Source: Sphingobium chlorophenolicum (lineage in GTDB: Bacteria > Pseudomonadota > Alphaproteobacteria > Sphingomonadales > Sphingomonadaceae). From it: a DNA stretch of 64,000 nucleotides. The notes beneath the pieces were generated by a model that did no database searches, was not told where the DNA came from, and saw only the letters and a program-made list of their open reading frames with translations. The stretch spans positions 62,001-126,000 of the forward strand of contig NZ_JFHR01000001.1 of NCBI RefSeq assembly GCF_000722875.1, read 5' to 3'. This document shows, one piece after another, positions 16,678-26,708 of the stretch (its first letter is position 1; every line of letters starts with the position of its first letter). The position numbers and the translations under genes are program-made.

Positions 16678-17628
16678 CTATACGTGAAGCTCGCTTAACA
16701 GTTCCTGCATATCGGCAGGGAATTGGCTGTCGAAGCTGAGCGCCTCACCCGTTACAGGATGTATGAACCCCAGCCTTTTCGCGTGCAATGCCTGCCTTTT
16801 GAAACCCAGCGTTTCCAGTATCGATTTGAAACCTTTTCTCTCTCTACCGTAAACCGGGTCGCCGATCAAGGGGTGTCCCAAATGGGTCATATGAACGCGC
16901 ACCTGATGCGTCCGCCCGGTTTCCAGCCTGCATTCCACCAAAGCCGCGCCGCGCAGCTTCTGTATCGTGCGGTAATGCGTCACGGCATGTTTGCCGCGTC
17001 CTTCCCGATAAACCGCCATCTTCTTTCGATCGGCGTCGGAACGGCCAATCCACGTGTCCACCATGCCCGCGGCCGGTTGAGGCGCGCCATAGACGATCGC
17101 GGCATAAAGCCGGTCGATCGAATGGGCGGCGAACTGCTGCGCCAACCCTTCATGGGCGCGATCCGACTTGGCAACGACCAGCAGGCCGGAAGTATCCTTG
17201 TCGATGCGATGAACGATGCCCGGCCGGGCCACGCCGCCAATGCCGGACAATTGGCCTTGGCAATGATGCAGCAGCGCATTGACGAGCGTACCGTCCAGAT
17301 TGCCCGCCGCCGGATGAACCACCAGCCCGGCGGGCTTGTCTATGACGATCAGGTCGGCATCTTCATGGACGATGGCAAGCGGAATGTTCTGTGCGACCGC
17401 CTCCGCCTCGACCGGGGGAGGAAGGGTGATGGCGAAGGCCTGCCCAATCGTGACCTTCAGCGAAGGATTGGGGGCGCGGCCGGAACTTGTCACCTGTCCG
17501 TCAACGATCAGGGCCTTCAGCCGCTCCCGCGACAGGTCCGGCACCAGTTCGGCAAGCGCCTTGTCGAGCCGCATGCCGTCCTGCGCCTCGCCGATTGTCG
17601 CTTCTATGATGGAAACCCCCGGAACCAT
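16678..17628 (-). CDS. rluD: Large-subunit rRNA pseudouridine synthase, RluD type
   Basis: The 316-residue protein has an N-terminal S4 RNA-binding domain ('MRLDKALAELVPDLSRERL', about residues 18-70) and an RluA-type catalytic domain with 'GIVHRIDKDTSGLLVVAKS', whose Asp is the nucleophile, and 'GRTHQVRVHMTHLGHPLIGD'. It isomerises uridines in 23S rRNA, most likely the helix-69 positions. The ATG at 17628 fits the family start. Its start is only 17 bp from the divergent JAMM gene, so the promoters overlap coding sequence. It lies just upstream of rpoH on the same strand. Confidence 0.92.
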   Translation of the reverse strand: MVPGVSIIEATIGEAQDGMRLDKALAELVPDLSRERLKALIVDGQVTSSGRAPNPSLKVTIGQAFAITLPPPVEAEAVAQNIPLAIVHEDADLIVIDKPAGLVVHPAAGNLDGTLVNALLHHCQGQLSGIGGVARPGIVHRIDKDTSGLLVVAKSDRAHEGLAQQFAAHSIDRLYAAIVYGAPQPAAGMVDTWIGRSDADRKKMAVYREGRGKHAVTHYRTIQKLRGAALVECRLETGRTHQVRVHMTHLGHPLIGDPVYGRERKGFKSILETLGFKRQALHAKRLGFIHPVTGEALSFDSQFPADMQELLSELHV

Positions 17629-17645
17629 TGCGTAATGATGTAGGA

Positions 17646-18044
17646 ATGAGGGTTGAAATTTCAAGGGGCCTGTTGGAACAAATCATGTCCGAAGCGGCGG
17701 CCGACCCCAATGAGGTCTGCGGCCTGCTGTTGGGCGAACCCGGCCGGATCGATGCGATCCAACCCGCCGCCAATGTCGCGTCCGATCCCGCGCGGCGTTT
17801 CGAACTGGACCCGGCCGTGCTGATCGCGGCGCATCGGGCGGCGCGGGCGGGCGGGGCGCGGATCGTGGGGCATTATCATTCGCATCCGGGGGGCGCGCCG
17901 GTTCCCTCCGCGACCGATGCGGCCTGCGCCGTGGCGGACGGCAGCCTATGGCTGATCGCCGGGGGCGGCGCGGCGCGGCTTTGGGTTTCCGCGGGCGAGG
18001 ATGAGAATGCACGTTTTGTTGAGGCTTCGCTCGTTATCTTGTGA
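17646..18044 (+). CDS. JAMM/M67-family metallopeptidase
   Basis: A compact 132-residue JAB1/MPN domain protein with the complete JAMM zinc motif: Glu23 in 'NEVCGLLLG', then His78-x-His80-Pro-x6-Ser88-x2-Asp91 in 'HSHPGGAPVPSATD'. Bacterial members cut isopeptide-like or sulfur-carrier protein C-termini, but no carrier or ThiF partner is adjacent, so the substrate is unknown. The start at ATG 17646 keeps the conserved N-terminal helix 'ISRGLLEQI'; 17685 is an alternative with a better-spaced ribosome site. Confidence 0.85.
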   Translation: MRVEISRGLLEQIMSEAAADPNEVCGLLLGEPGRIDAIQPAANVASDPARRFELDPAVLIAAHRAARAGGARIVGHYHSHPGGAPVPSATDAACAVADGSLWLIAGGGAARLWVSAGEDENARFVEASLVIL

Positions 18045-18141
18045 GCGAAAGGCGGCGGGCCGGGCTTGCATCATGCGGCAGGGCAGCGCATTAGCCTTTT
18101 CATTCCTTTCCTGATTTTCTTTCCGGCGGCAACGAAACTTC

Positions 18142-18795
18142 ATGACCCATTCGACCGATAGCATCGAATTCGCCAGCCTGCTCTGTTCGCGGCTGTGCCA
18201 TGATCTGCTGAGCCCTGTGGGTGCGTTGAACAACGGGCTGGAACTGATGGCGGATGAAACCGACCCGGAAATGCGCCAGCGCTGCCTGGACCTGCTGGCG
18301 GACAGCGCCAAGACCTCCGCCAACAAGCTGAAATTCTTCCGTCTTGCCTTCGGTTCGGCGGGTGGCTTCGGGGACGCGGTGCCCACGCATGAGGCGCGAG
18401 TCGCGATAGAGGGCATGTTCGCCGCCTCAGGCCGGGTGAAGATCGGCTGGCTGGTCGAGGACGATATGCTCGACAAGCTGCCGGTGAAGGTGCTGCTGAA
18501 CCTAGCGTTGATCGCGGGCGATGCTTTGGTGCGGGGCGGGCAACTCGACATCGGCGCGGAAAAGCGGCCCGGCGTCACCGAAATCGTGGTGCGGGCGGAG
18601 GGCCCCAAGCTGGTGCTCGATCCCGACCTGCGGGCGGCGTTGGCGGGCACCTTGCCGCCGGAGGGGCTGGCTTCGCGGACCTCGGCCGCCTGGATGGTGC
18701 GGGCGCTGGTGACCAGCACCGGGGGCGAGATTGCCCTGTCCCCCGCTGGGGAGCCTGTGTTGCTGTTCGGGGCATCCATTCCGGACGCGCGTTAA
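18142..18795 (+). CDS. chpT: ChpT histidine phosphotransferase (CckA-CtrA phosphorelay)
   Basis: The 217-residue protein resembles Caulobacter ChpT: a helical hairpin with phospho-accepting His20 in '[16 protein letters not shown]', then a degenerate ATPase-like C-terminal domain without nucleotide-binding boxes. It passes phosphate from CckA to CtrA and CpdR, linking cell-cycle control to ClpXP proteolysis. Its stop overlaps the convergent nitronate monooxygenase stop by 4 bp. Confidence 0.9.
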   Translation: MTHSTDSIEFASLLCSRLCHDLLSPVGALNNGLELMADETDPEMRQRCLDLLADSAKTSANKLKFFRLAFGSAGGFGDAVPTHEARVAIEGMFAASGRVKIGWLVEDDMLDKLPVKVLLNLALIAGDALVRGGQLDIGAEKRPGVTEIVVRAEGPKLVLDPDLRAALAGTLPPEGLASRTSAAWMVRALVTSTGGEIALSPAGEPVLLFGASIPDAR

Positions 18796-19844
18796 GCGGT
18801 TTCCCGCAATTCCTTGGCAAGCAGGGCGATGAGATCGGCTGCTGGCATGGCGCGTGCCAAGGGCGCGCCCTGGCCCGCCCATTGCGCGCCGAAGCCGCCT
18901 TCGCCCATGACTTTCGCGGCGGCGTTCAGCGTCTTTCCCGCATCATAGGCGATGGGATAGGCCGGGACTTCCGGTCCTGCCTCGGCTCCCCATGCGGTGA
19001 AGCGATTGGCAAGACAGCGGGCGGGGCGGCCTGAAATGGCGCGGGTCATGACGGTGTGACAGGCGGCCGGGCTGGCGAGGGCGGTGCGATAGGCTTGGTC
19101 GGCGCTGCTTTCCGGACAGGCGATAAAGGCTGTCCCAAGCTGGGCGGCGACCGCGCCCAGGTCCAGCGCGGCGCGGATGCCCCTGCCGTCCATGATGCCG
19201 CCCGCGGCGATGACCGGCAAGGAACAGCGGGCGACGAGCAGGCGGGTGAGGGCGAAGGCGCCAAGCTGGTCATCGGGCGCCTCGGGGTCGAAGGCGCCGC
19301 GATGGCCGCCCGCCTCATGGCCCTGGGCAACTATGGCGTCGATGCCCGCCTCCTCCGCAGCGCGCGCTTCGCCAAGATTGGTTGCGGTGGCGAGGAGCAG
19401 GCATCCGGCTTGCTTGAGCGCCGCGATGCGGGCGGGGTCAGGCAGACCGAAATGGAAGCTGATCACGGGCGGCGCCAGGTCGATCAGCGCGGCAAGCATT
19501 GCGTCATCCTCCACGAAGCTGCGGTAGATTTCACGGAGGGAAGATGGCGGCTGGGCGTCATAATTTTGGAAAAGCGGCGCCAGCGCAGCGATCCATGCCG
19601 CCTCTTTGGCCGGATTTCTGCGAGCGGGCGCATGGGTGAAAAGGTTGACGTTGAACGGACGGTCGGTCTGAGCGCGGACCGCCTCTATCATGGAGCGGGC
19701 GCCTGCCGCATCGGTCGCGCCGACGGCGATCGAACCGAGCGCCCCGGCATTGGAAACGGCCGCCGCCATGGCGGGTGTCGAGACCCCGGCCATGGGCGCC
19801 TGGATGATGGGATTTTCGAGGTTCAGCGACTCGATCAGCGACAT
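18792..19844 (-). CDS. Nitronate monooxygenase (2-nitropropane dioxygenase family)
   Basis: This about 350-residue FMN-dependent TIM-barrel oxidises alkyl nitronates such as propionate-3-nitronate. Seen are '[14 protein letters not shown]' at the N-terminus, the catalytic-region '[13 protein letters not shown]', '[15 protein letters not shown]' and '[15 protein letters not shown]' phosphate-binding segments. The start may be ATG 19844 or 19862; neither has a strong ribosome site. It converges on chpT. Confidence 0.87.
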   Translation of the reverse strand: MSLIESLNLENPIIQAPMAGVSTPAMAAAVSNAGALGSIAVGATDAAGARSMIEAVRAQTDRPFNVNLFTHAPARRNPAKEAAWIAALAPLFQNYDAQPPSSLREIYRSFVEDDAMLAALIDLAPPVISFHFGLPDPARIAALKQAGCLLLATATNLGEARAAEEAGIDAIVAQGHEAGGHRGAFDPEAPDDQLGAFALTRLLVARCSLPVIAAGGIMDGRGIRAALDLGAVAAQLGTAFIACPESSADQAYRTALASPAACHTVMTRAISGRPARCLANRFTAWGAEAGPEVPAYPIAYDAGKTLNAAAKVMGEGGFGAQWAGQGAPLARAMPAADLIALLAKELRETA

Positions 19845-19951
19845 GCCGCGATTTTGGGCCATGGCTGGACCATCATGCAACCATGGGATGAAGCGTGGAC
19901 TTCAAGCGGGCCTGATCGCCCCGCTTTGCTTCCACCTGGCCGGAATAAAGG

Positions 19952-19982
19952 AAAAAGGCCCGGCCGCTTTTGCGGCCAGGCC
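19952..19982 (-). terminator. Intrinsic terminator of glnA
   Basis: On the minus strand GGCC-T-GGCCGC-AAAA-GCGGCC-G-GGCC forms a strong stem with one internal mismatch, then TTTTTCC. It follows the glnA stop by about 27 nt. Confidence 0.88.
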
Positions 19983-20008
19983 CCTTTTCCGGAACAGTCC
20001 CGAAAAGA

Positions 20009-21421
20009 TCAGGCGCTGTAGTACATGTCGAATTCGACCGGCGAGGGAGCCATTTCCCAGCGGTACACTTCGGGCCACTTCAGTTCGATATAGGCATCGA
20101 TCTGGTCCTTGGTGAACACGTCGCCTTTCAGCAGGAACTCGTAATCGGCTTCCAGGCTGTTCAGCGCTTCACGCAGCGAACCGCAAACGGTCGGCACCTG
20201 GCTCAGCTCTTCCGGCGGCAGGTCGTACAGGTTCTTGTCCATCGCGCCACCCGGATGGATCTTGTTCTCGATGCCGTCCAGGCCTGCCATCAGCAGCGCG
20301 GCGTAGCAGAGATAGGGATTGGCCATCGCGTCGGGGAAACGGAATTCCACGCGCTTCGCCTTGGCGCCCGCGCCGTAGGGAATACGGCAGGAAGCCGAAC
20401 GGTTGCGGGCCGAATAGGCCAGCAGGACCGGCGCTTCGAAGCCCGGCACCAGACGCTTGTAGCTGTTGGTGGTCGGGTTGGTGAAGGCGTTCAGGGCCTT
20501 GGCATGCTTGATGACGCCGCCGATGAAGTAGAGGCACATGTCCGACAGACCGGCATAGCCTTCGCCCGCGAACAGCGGCTTGCCGCCGTCCCAGATCGAC
20601 ATGTGGGTGTGCATGCCCGACCCGTTGTCCTGCGCGATCGGCTTGGGCATGAAGGTCGCGGTCTTGCCATAGGCCTGGGCGACCATCTGCACGACATATT
20701 TGTAGATCTGCATGCGGTCGGCGGTCTGGACCAGCGTGCCGAAGGTCAGGCCCAGTTCGTGCTGAGCGGCGGCCACCTCATGGTGGTGCTTGTCGCAGGG
20801 CAGGCCCATTTCGAGCATGGTCGAAACCATCTCGGCGCGGATGTCGGTGCAGGGATCGACCGGCGCGACCGGGAAGTAACCGCCCTTGGCGCGCGGACGG
20901 TGGCCCAGGTTGCCGCCTTCATATTCCTTGCCGGTGTTGGTCGGCAATTCGATGTCGTCGATCTTGAAATAGCTCTGCGAATAGTCGTTCTCGAAGCGGA
21001 CATCGTCGAACATGAAGAATTCGGCTTCCGGGCCGACATAGACGGTGTCGCCGAAACCGGCCGACTTGACGAAGGCTTCGGCGCGCTTGGCGGTCGAACG
21101 CGGGTCGCGAGCGTAGAGTTCGCCGGTGTCGGGCTCCACGATGTCGCAGAAGATGATCAGCATCGGCGTGGCGCTGAACGGATCGACATAGACGGCGTCC
21201 AGGTCGGGCTTCAGGATCATGTCCGACTCGTTGATCGCCTTCCAGCCTTCGATCGACGAACCGTCGAACATCAGGCCCTGGGTCAGTTCATCCTCGCCCA
21301 GCACCGAAGACACCATGGTCAGGTGCTGCCACTTGCCCTTGGGATCGGTGAAACGGACATCGACCCACTCGATCTCCTTTTCCTCGATCATCTTCAGGAT
21401 GTCTTTAGGCGTGTTGGCCAT
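20009..21421 (-). CDS. glnA: Glutamine synthetase type I
   Basis: The 470-residue enzyme makes glutamine from glutamate, ammonia and ATP as a dodecamer. Motifs include '[12 protein letters not shown]', '[10 protein letters not shown]', the ATP-binding '[16 protein letters not shown]' and '[17 protein letters not shown]', and the adenylylation Tyr in '[10 protein letters not shown]', so activity is probably controlled by GlnE. I chose ATG 21421 ('MANTPKDIL') with GAAGGGC upstream. It follows glnB by 92 nt and both should be under nitrogen control. Confidence 0.98.
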   Translation of the reverse strand: MANTPKDILKMIEEKEIEWVDVRFTDPKGKWQHLTMVSSVLGEDELTQGLMFDGSSIEGWKAINESDMILKPDLDAVYVDPFSATPMLIIFCDIVEPDTGELYARDPRSTAKRAEAFVKSAGFGDTVYVGPEAEFFMFDDVRFENDYSQSYFKIDDIELPTNTGKEYEGGNLGHRPRAKGGYFPVAPVDPCTDIRAEMVSTMLEMGLPCDKHHHEVAAAQHELGLTFGTLVQTADRMQIYKYVVQMVAQAYGKTATFMPKPIAQDNGSGMHTHMSIWDGGKPLFAGEGYAGLSDMCLYFIGGVIKHAKALNAFTNPTTNSYKRLVPGFEAPVLLAYSARNRSASCRIPYGAGAKAKRVEFRFPDAMANPYLCYAALLMAGLDGIENKIHPGGAMDKNLYDLPPEELSQVPTVCGSLREALNSLEADYEFLLKGDVFTKDQIDAYIELKWPEVYRWEMAPSPVEFDMYYSA

Positions 21422-21513
21422 GTGAACTTGCCCTTCTTTCAAAATACCCCCCCGAAGGGGTCGGTTGATATGCGTCCGCCAATCCCTGTCCGTTGGCGAG
21501 AACCCGTTAAAAA

Positions 21514-21978
<465 letters not shown>

Positions 21979-22030
21979 ATAGCGAATCGCTAGGAACTGC
22001 TTTCCGCGATGCAGCAACTTTTGTCCATAT

Positions 22031-22078
22031 TGCCCGGATTCCGGGCAACATCATGACGCATTGCCCAATTTTTGGGCA
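22031..22078. promoter_or_regulatory. Pair of NtrC-like enhancer dyads
   Basis: TGCCCGGATTCCGGGCA (22031-22047) and TGCCCAATTTTTGGGCA (22062-22078) are two 17-bp dyads sharing TGCCC-N7-GGGCA. Their centres are 31 bp apart, three helical turns. Both keep the TGC-N11-GCA core of NtrC sites (TGCACC-N5-GGTGCA), though the inner bases differ. Confidence 0.5.
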
Positions 22079-22103
22079 GGTCAAAAAGGCCTGACTCCGA
22101 TGA

Positions 22104-22934
22104 TCAGAGTTTATAGGGCGGCGCGTCGAGACCCGTCGGGCTCTTCGTGAATATCTCGCAGCCGGTTTCGGTGATGCCGATGCTATGCTCGAACTGGGCC
22201 GAGAGCGTGCGGTCGCGAGTAACCGCCGTCCAGCCGTCCTCAAGCATCTTCACGCCCGGCTTGCCGATGTTGATCATCGGCTCGATGGTGAAGAACATGC
22301 CGGGCTTCAGTTCCGGGCCGGTGCCGGGGCGGCCGACATGGACCACCTCCGGACTGTCGTGGAACACGCGGCCCAGGCCATGGCCGCAAAAATCGCGGAC
22401 CACGCCGTAGCGATGCTTTTCGGCGTGGCGCTGGATGGCATGGCCGATATCGCCCAGCCTGTTGCCGGGCTTCGCCTGCTCTATGCCCAGCATCAGGCAT
22501 TCATAGGTGACCTCGACCAGCCTGCGCGCCTTGATGGGCGCTTCACCGCAAATATACATGCGGCTGGTGTCGCCGTGCCAGCCGTCGACCAGGGGCGTCA
22601 CGTCGATATTCAATATATCGCCGTCCTTCAGCTTCTGATCGCCCGGAATGCCGTGGCAGATGACGTTGTTGAGCGAGATGCAGCAGCTATGCGTATAGCC
22701 GCGATAGCCCAGGGTCGCCGGCACCCCGCCGCCGTCCAGCGTCATGCGGCGGACGATGTCGTCCAGTTCGCCGGTGGTGACGCCGGGCACCACATGGGGC
22801 ACCAGCGCGTCCAATATTTCCGCGGCCAGCCGCCCGGCCCTGCGCATGCCTTCGAAACCGGCCGCATCATAGAGCTTGATCGCGGTCGAGCGGGAAATCG
22901 GCGCGTCCGCCGTCATCGTCATATATTCGGTCAT
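22104..22934 (-). CDS. map: Methionine aminopeptidase type I
   Basis: The 276-residue metalloprotease removes the initiator methionine. The five metal ligands lie in 'LNIDVTPLVDGWHGDTSR' (two Asp), 'CGHGLGRVFH', 'FTIEPMINIG' and 'QFEHSIGIT'. The start may be ATG 22934 or ATG 22922; a TTG at 22952 is also open. It is divergent from the CinA-like gene and shows no zinc-finger N-terminal extension. Confidence 0.95.
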   Translation of the reverse strand: MTEYMTMTADAPISRSTAIKLYDAAGFEGMRRAGRLAAEILDALVPHVVPGVTTGELDDIVRRMTLDGGGVPATLGYRGYTHSCCISLNNVICHGIPGDQKLKDGDILNIDVTPLVDGWHGDTSRMYICGEAPIKARRLVEVTYECLMLGIEQAKPGNRLGDIGHAIQRHAEKHRYGVVRDFCGHGLGRVFHDSPEVVHVGRPGTGPELKPGMFFTIEPMINIGKPGVKMLEDGWTAVTRDRTLSAQFEHSIGITETGCEIFTKSPTGLDAPPYKL

Positions 22935-22984
22935 GGGGGTGATTATAGGCAAGGGCGCGGCATAATGCGAGAGGGCGGCTAGGC

Positions 22985-23776
22985 ATGGCGCGCCGCAGAG
23001 GCTATGGCCTGCCCATGGCCGACCCCACCCGCATATGGACCGCAGCGCTGATCGTGATTGGCGACGAAATTCTCTCGGGCAGGACGCAGGACAGGAATGT
23101 TTCCCAGATTGCGACCTGGCTGAACGTGCAGGGCATCCGTCTGCGCGAAGTCCGGGTGGTGGCGGACGATAATGATGCGATCGTGGAGGCGGTGAACGCG
23201 CTTCGGGCGCGCAACGATTATCTGTTCACGACCGGCGGCATCGGGCCGACCCATGACGACATCACCGTCGACGCCATCGCCGCCGCGCTGGGCGTGGAGG
23301 TGGAGATTCACGCCGGGGCGCGGGCGATGCTTTCTGGCTATTACGAGACGCGAGGGGGCCTCACCGAAGCGCGACTTCGCATGGCGCGGGCCCCCGCCGG
23401 TTCCAGCTTGATAGAGAACCGCATGTCGGGCGCTCCGGGCCTGCGGCACGGCAATATCTTCATCATGGCGGGCGTACCGCACATCACCGCCGGGATGCTG
23501 GACAGTTTGACGGGGACGCTGGAGGGCGGCCTGCCGGTGCTGTCGGCGACTATCGGCTGCTGGGTGGCGGAGAGCGAGATCGCGGACCTGCTGGGCGCGA
23601 CGGAGCGGGCGCATGAGGGATGCCAGATCGGCAGCTACCCCTTCTTTCGCGAGGGGAAGACCGGCGCGAATTTCGTGATCCGCTCTGTGGACGCGGCGGT
23701 GCTGGACAGGTGCGTGGCCGATCTCAGCGCGGCGCTGGAGCAAGGCGGCTGGCCGGTGGTGGCCGGAGGGATTTGA
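22985..23776 (+). CDS. CinA N-terminal (MoCF/competence-damage) domain protein
   Basis: The 263-residue protein has the molybdopterin-binding MoCF fold found in the N-terminal half of CinA: 'ALIVIGDEILSGRTQDRN' and 'LFTTGGIGPTHDDIT'. The C-terminal nicotinamide-nucleotide amidohydrolase half of full CinA is missing, as in many short bacterial homologues; the rest resembles the COG1058 nucleotide-pyrophosphatase domain. Likely an ADP-ribose or NAD-repair type pyrophosphatase, unproven. ATG 22985 is preceded by GAGAGGG; ATG 23015 is an alternative. Confidence 0.82.
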   Translation: MARRRGYGLPMADPTRIWTAALIVIGDEILSGRTQDRNVSQIATWLNVQGIRLREVRVVADDNDAIVEAVNALRARNDYLFTTGGIGPTHDDITVDAIAAALGVEVEIHAGARAMLSGYYETRGGLTEARLRMARAPAGSSLIENRMSGAPGLRHGNIFIMAGVPHITAGMLDSLTGTLEGGLPVLSATIGCWVAESEIADLLGATERAHEGCQIGSYPFFREGKTGANFVIRSVDAAVLDRCVADLSAALEQGGWPVVAGGI

Positions 23777-23818
23777 CGGCTTGAGTGCCGGTTCGGGTGT
23801 AGAGCGTACCTATCCCAT

Positions 23819-23945
23819 TCCTCCCCATCGATAGATGGGGAGGGGGACCGCGCGAAGCGTGGTGGAGGGGAAAAGGCGAAACCTCCAAATCTTCCCCTCC
23901 ACCAGCCTTCGGCCGGTCCCTCTCCCCACGCTTCGCGTAGGGAGG
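23819..23945. repeat. Long REP-like inverted repeat
   Basis: Between convergent genes, CCTCCCCATC...GATGGGGAGG forms a terminal hairpin, and the unit with GGACCGCGCGAAGCGTGGTGG is answered further on by CCACCAGCCTTCGG-CCGGTCC and ACGCTTCGCGTAGGGAGG. The structure is typical of dispersed intergenic palindromes in sphingomonads. The flanks hold no gene. Confidence 0.75.
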
Positions 23946-23976
23946 ATTTAGCGGCGGCTATTACCCAATAACCCCT

Positions 23977-25659
23977 TCAATTCCCCCCATCCAGCAATCT
24001 CCGCGCAATAACTTGCGCCTGAATCTCCCCCGCTCCCTCGAATATGTTGAGAATCCGCGCATCGGCCAGCAGGCGGCTCACCTGATATTCGGTCGCGAAG
24101 CCGTTGCCGCCATGGATCTGCAACGCATTGTCCGCCGCCGCCCAGGCGACGCGCGCGCCGATCAGTTTGGCCATGCCCGCTTCCAGGTCGCAGCGCTTGC
24201 CCTCATCCTTGCGCCGCGCCGCGAAATAGGTGAGCTGGCGCGCCCCCATAATCTCCGCCGCCATCATCGCCAGCTTGTTGGCAACGCGGGGAAAATCGAA
24301 GATCGGGCGCCCGAACTGCTTGCGGTCGAGCGCGTAGGAAAGGCCGATGTCGAGCGAAGCCTGCGCCACGCCGATGGCGCGGGCGGCGGTCTGGATACGG
24401 GCGGATTCGAAGGTCGCCATAAGCTGCTTGAACCCCTGACCCTCGACCCCGCCGAGCAGATTCGCGGCAGGCACGCGGAAATCGTCGAAGCCGATCTCAT
24501 ATTCCTTCATGCCGCGATAGCCGATCACCTCGATCTCGCCGCCGCTCATGCCCGGCGTTGGGAAGGGGGCCTCCACCGTACCGCGCTGCTTGGGCGCGAT
24601 CAGCATGGAAAGGCCGCTGTAATTCTTGGTATCGGGATCGGTGCGAACCAGCAGCGTCATCACATCGGCGCGGGCGGCATGGGTGATCCACGTCTTGTTG
24701 CCGCTCACCCGATATTCGCCATCGGCCAGCGTTGCGCGGGTGCGCAGCGAACCCAGGTCCGATCCGGTGTCCGGCTCGGTAAAAACGGCGGTCGGCAGGA
24801 TCGACGCATTGGCGATCTGCGGCAGCCAATGCGCCTTCTGCTCGTCCGTTCCCCCTGTCAGGATCAGTTCCGCCGCGATTTCGGATCGGGTGGCGAGCGA
24901 TCCCACGCCGATCCAGCCTCGCGACAATTCCTCCGACACGACGCACATGGCGGTCTTCCCCATGCCAAGCCCGCCAAACTCCTCCGGGATGGTCATGCCG
25001 AACACGCCCATTGCGCCCAGTTCCTCGACCAGGGGCAGGGGGATCAACTCGTCCTTCAGGTGCCAGTCATGGGCGAAGGGCGCGACCTTCTCGTTCGAAA
25101 GCGCGAAGAACTGCTCGCGGACCATGTCGAACATGTCGTCCAGCCCGCAATTTTCCAGCGTCGCATGACCCCGCTGCGCGACGAGATGGCGGGCTATGGC
25201 CGATTTCACCCCTTGTCCGCCGCCCTGACGGACGATGGTGCGGAAGGCGGGGGCGTCGAGCGCCGACAGATCGTCGGTCAGGTCCGTGGCGCGGATCACC
25301 TCGCCCTGGTTCATCGGGATGCCGCCCAGCATCTGCGCGCCATATTCGGCGAAGAGCAGTTGCGCGAGCAGCGCCTCTATTTCCCCGAAGGCGCCGTCCG
25401 CGTCCAGATTGGCGGCCCAATTCGCCACTTCCCGCATCATCTCCGCATAGGCGGCGAACCAGCCGAAGCCGTGGACGGCATGCTGCTCCACATCGGCCAG
25501 CACGCGGTCGACCTGGCCCTTGTCGTTGGCAATGCGCGCCTTCACCTGGGGTTGGGCCGCCGCGACGAATGCCTGGGCGGCATCCGCGGCACCCGACAGC
25601 AGCGCGGGAAGGCCGGGAAGGACCAACACCGTCTTTTCGACTTCCACCGTCACGCTCAT
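23977..25659 (-). CDS. Acyl-CoA dehydrogenase with N-terminal extension, (2S)-methylsuccinyl-CoA dehydrogenase-like
   Basis: At 560 residues it is about 170 longer than a normal acyl-CoA dehydrogenase. The extra N-terminal helical region (1-170) is the hallmark of methylsuccinyl-CoA dehydrogenase of the ethylmalonyl-CoA pathway, which makes mesaconyl-CoA. The flavoprotein core follows: 'FTEPDTGSDLGSL', 'GNKTWITHAARAD', 'DRKQFGRPI', and catalytic Glu541 in 'FEGAGEIQ'. Its ATG overlaps the stop of the crotonase gene (ATGA), so the two are coupled. Either it works on methylsuccinyl-CoA or on a related branched acyl-CoA from the cluster's substrate. Confidence 0.85.
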   Translation of the reverse strand: MSVTVEVEKTVLVLPGLPALLSGAADAAQAFVAAAQPQVKARIANDKGQVDRVLADVEQHAVHGFGWFAAYAEMMREVANWAANLDADGAFGEIEALLAQLLFAEYGAQMLGGIPMNQGEVIRATDLTDDLSALDAPAFRTIVRQGGGQGVKSAIARHLVAQRGHATLENCGLDDMFDMVREQFFALSNEKVAPFAHDWHLKDELIPLPLVEELGAMGVFGMTIPEEFGGLGMGKTAMCVVSEELSRGWIGVGSLATRSEIAAELILTGGTDEQKAHWLPQIANASILPTAVFTEPDTGSDLGSLRTRATLADGEYRVSGNKTWITHAARADVMTLLVRTDPDTKNYSGLSMLIAPKQRGTVEAPFPTPGMSGGEIEVIGYRGMKEYEIGFDDFRVPAANLLGGVEGQGFKQLMATFESARIQTAARAIGVAQASLDIGLSYALDRKQFGRPIFDFPRVANKLAMMAAEIMGARQLTYFAARRKDEGKRCDLEAGMAKLIGARVAWAAADNALQIHGGNGFATEYQVSRLLADARILNIFEGAGEIQAQVIARRLLDGGN

Positions 25660-26531
25660 CCCTCGCCAGCCTGTTTCTTGTTGGCCGCCGCCATGGCCTT
25701 GGCATCCAGCCCGCCGACAAGGTTGCCGGTCATCAACTGGTTATGCGCATGGGCCAGATGGTGCATATGGAACACGCCGTCCATCGCCTGACGCTTGCCG
25801 CGCAGATCCTCCACGAAGTTGAACGCCTGCTTGGTCAGCGCCAGGCCGAAACGGTCATGTTGGGCGATTTCGGCGGCGATCTTCGCCACTTCCTCGCGCA
25901 GCGTCTCGCGCGGGAAAATCTCGTTCACCATGCCGAACTGATAGGCGCGCTGGGCGGGCATTCGCCGTCCGAGCAACAGCAATTCCCGCGCCACGCGCGG
26001 CGGCAGTTCGAACGCATGGGCGAAATATTCGACCCCCGGCTGGGCCATGCGCTGCACCGGATCCTGGAAAAAGGCATCCTCCGACGCGACGATCAGGTCG
26101 CAGACCCAGGCCAGCATCAGCCCGCCCGCGATGCAGGCGCCCTGCACCATCGCGATCATCGGCTTGGGAATCTCCTGCCAGCGGCGGCAGAGGCCCAGAT
26201 AGCCGTCCTGCTCCAGCACATATTGGCGTTCCGCGCCGCCCTTGTTCAGATGGTCCCACCACATGCTCGTGCGGAAGCGCGGCATGTGGCTGTCCTTCTC
26301 TGGCGTGCCGATGTCGTGCCCGGCGGAGAAATGCTTGCCCTCGCCGCCCAGCACGATGACCTTGACGTCATCATCCTCGACCGCATGCTTGAAGGCGTCG
26401 TCAAGCTGCCCCAGCAACCGGTAATTCTGCGCATTGCTATATTGCGGGCGGTTCAGCATCACCCATGCGACGCCGTTTTCGACCCTGTAGGTCACGAATT
26501 CGGGCTCGTCCTGTTGTCCGTCCTTGGTCAT
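25656..26531 (-). CDS. Crotonase-family enoyl-CoA hydratase/isomerase lacking both usual catalytic glutamates
   Basis: The 291-residue protein has the crotonase fold: oxyanion hole residues in 'GKHFSAGHDIG' and 'GACIAGGLMLAWVCDL'. Standard hydratases carry Glu in 'GGGCEL' and in 'QPE'; here the aligned positions are Met (GGLML) and the 'QDPVQ' segment without the Glu. It may therefore be an isomerase, hydrolase or ring-opening enzyme rather than a plain hydratase. It also has a C-terminal extension with His-rich 'VFHMHHLAHAH'. It is translationally coupled to the downstream dehydrogenase. Confidence 0.82.
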   Translation of the reverse strand: MTKDGQQDEPEFVTYRVENGVAWVMLNRPQYSNAQNYRLLGQLDDAFKHAVEDDDVKVIVLGGEGKHFSAGHDIGTPEKDSHMPRFRTSMWWDHLNKGGAERQYVLEQDGYLGLCRRWQEIPKPMIAMVQGACIAGGLMLAWVCDLIVASEDAFFQDPVQRMAQPGVEYFAHAFELPPRVARELLLLGRRMPAQRAYQFGMVNEIFPRETLREEVAKIAAEIAQHDRFGLALTKQAFNFVEDLRGKRQAMDGVFHMHHLAHAHNQLMTGNLVGGLDAKAMAAANKKQAGEG

Positions 26532-26575
26532 CTTGTCGGTCCCTATACTGATTTTACCGGCTAACCCTCCCCATC

Positions 26576-26692
26576 CGTTCGCCCTGAGTAGGGACTGAGC
26601 TTGGCGAAGGCCCGTATCGAAGGGGCTGTGCCAAGCTTTGATCCTTCGATACGCCGCTTCGACGGGCTCAGCGGCGTCTCAGGACGAACGGC
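26576..26692. repeat. REP-like inverted repeat (CGTTCG...CGAACG type)
   Basis: CGTTCGCCCTGAG, GAAGG and TATCGAAGG are answered by CCTTCGATACG, GGCTCAG and GGACGAACGG, giving an interrupted long palindrome between the SDR and crotonase genes. The same CGTTCG/CGAACG ends recur at 30558-30622. Confidence 0.75.
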
Positions 26693-26708
26693 TGCGTTGC
26701 CGCCTTTC

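Noticed and set aside
24013-25791. 592-codon open frame antisense to the long acyl-CoA dehydrogenase
   Set aside because: Complementary to a gene with full family motifs; composition is that of a shadow.
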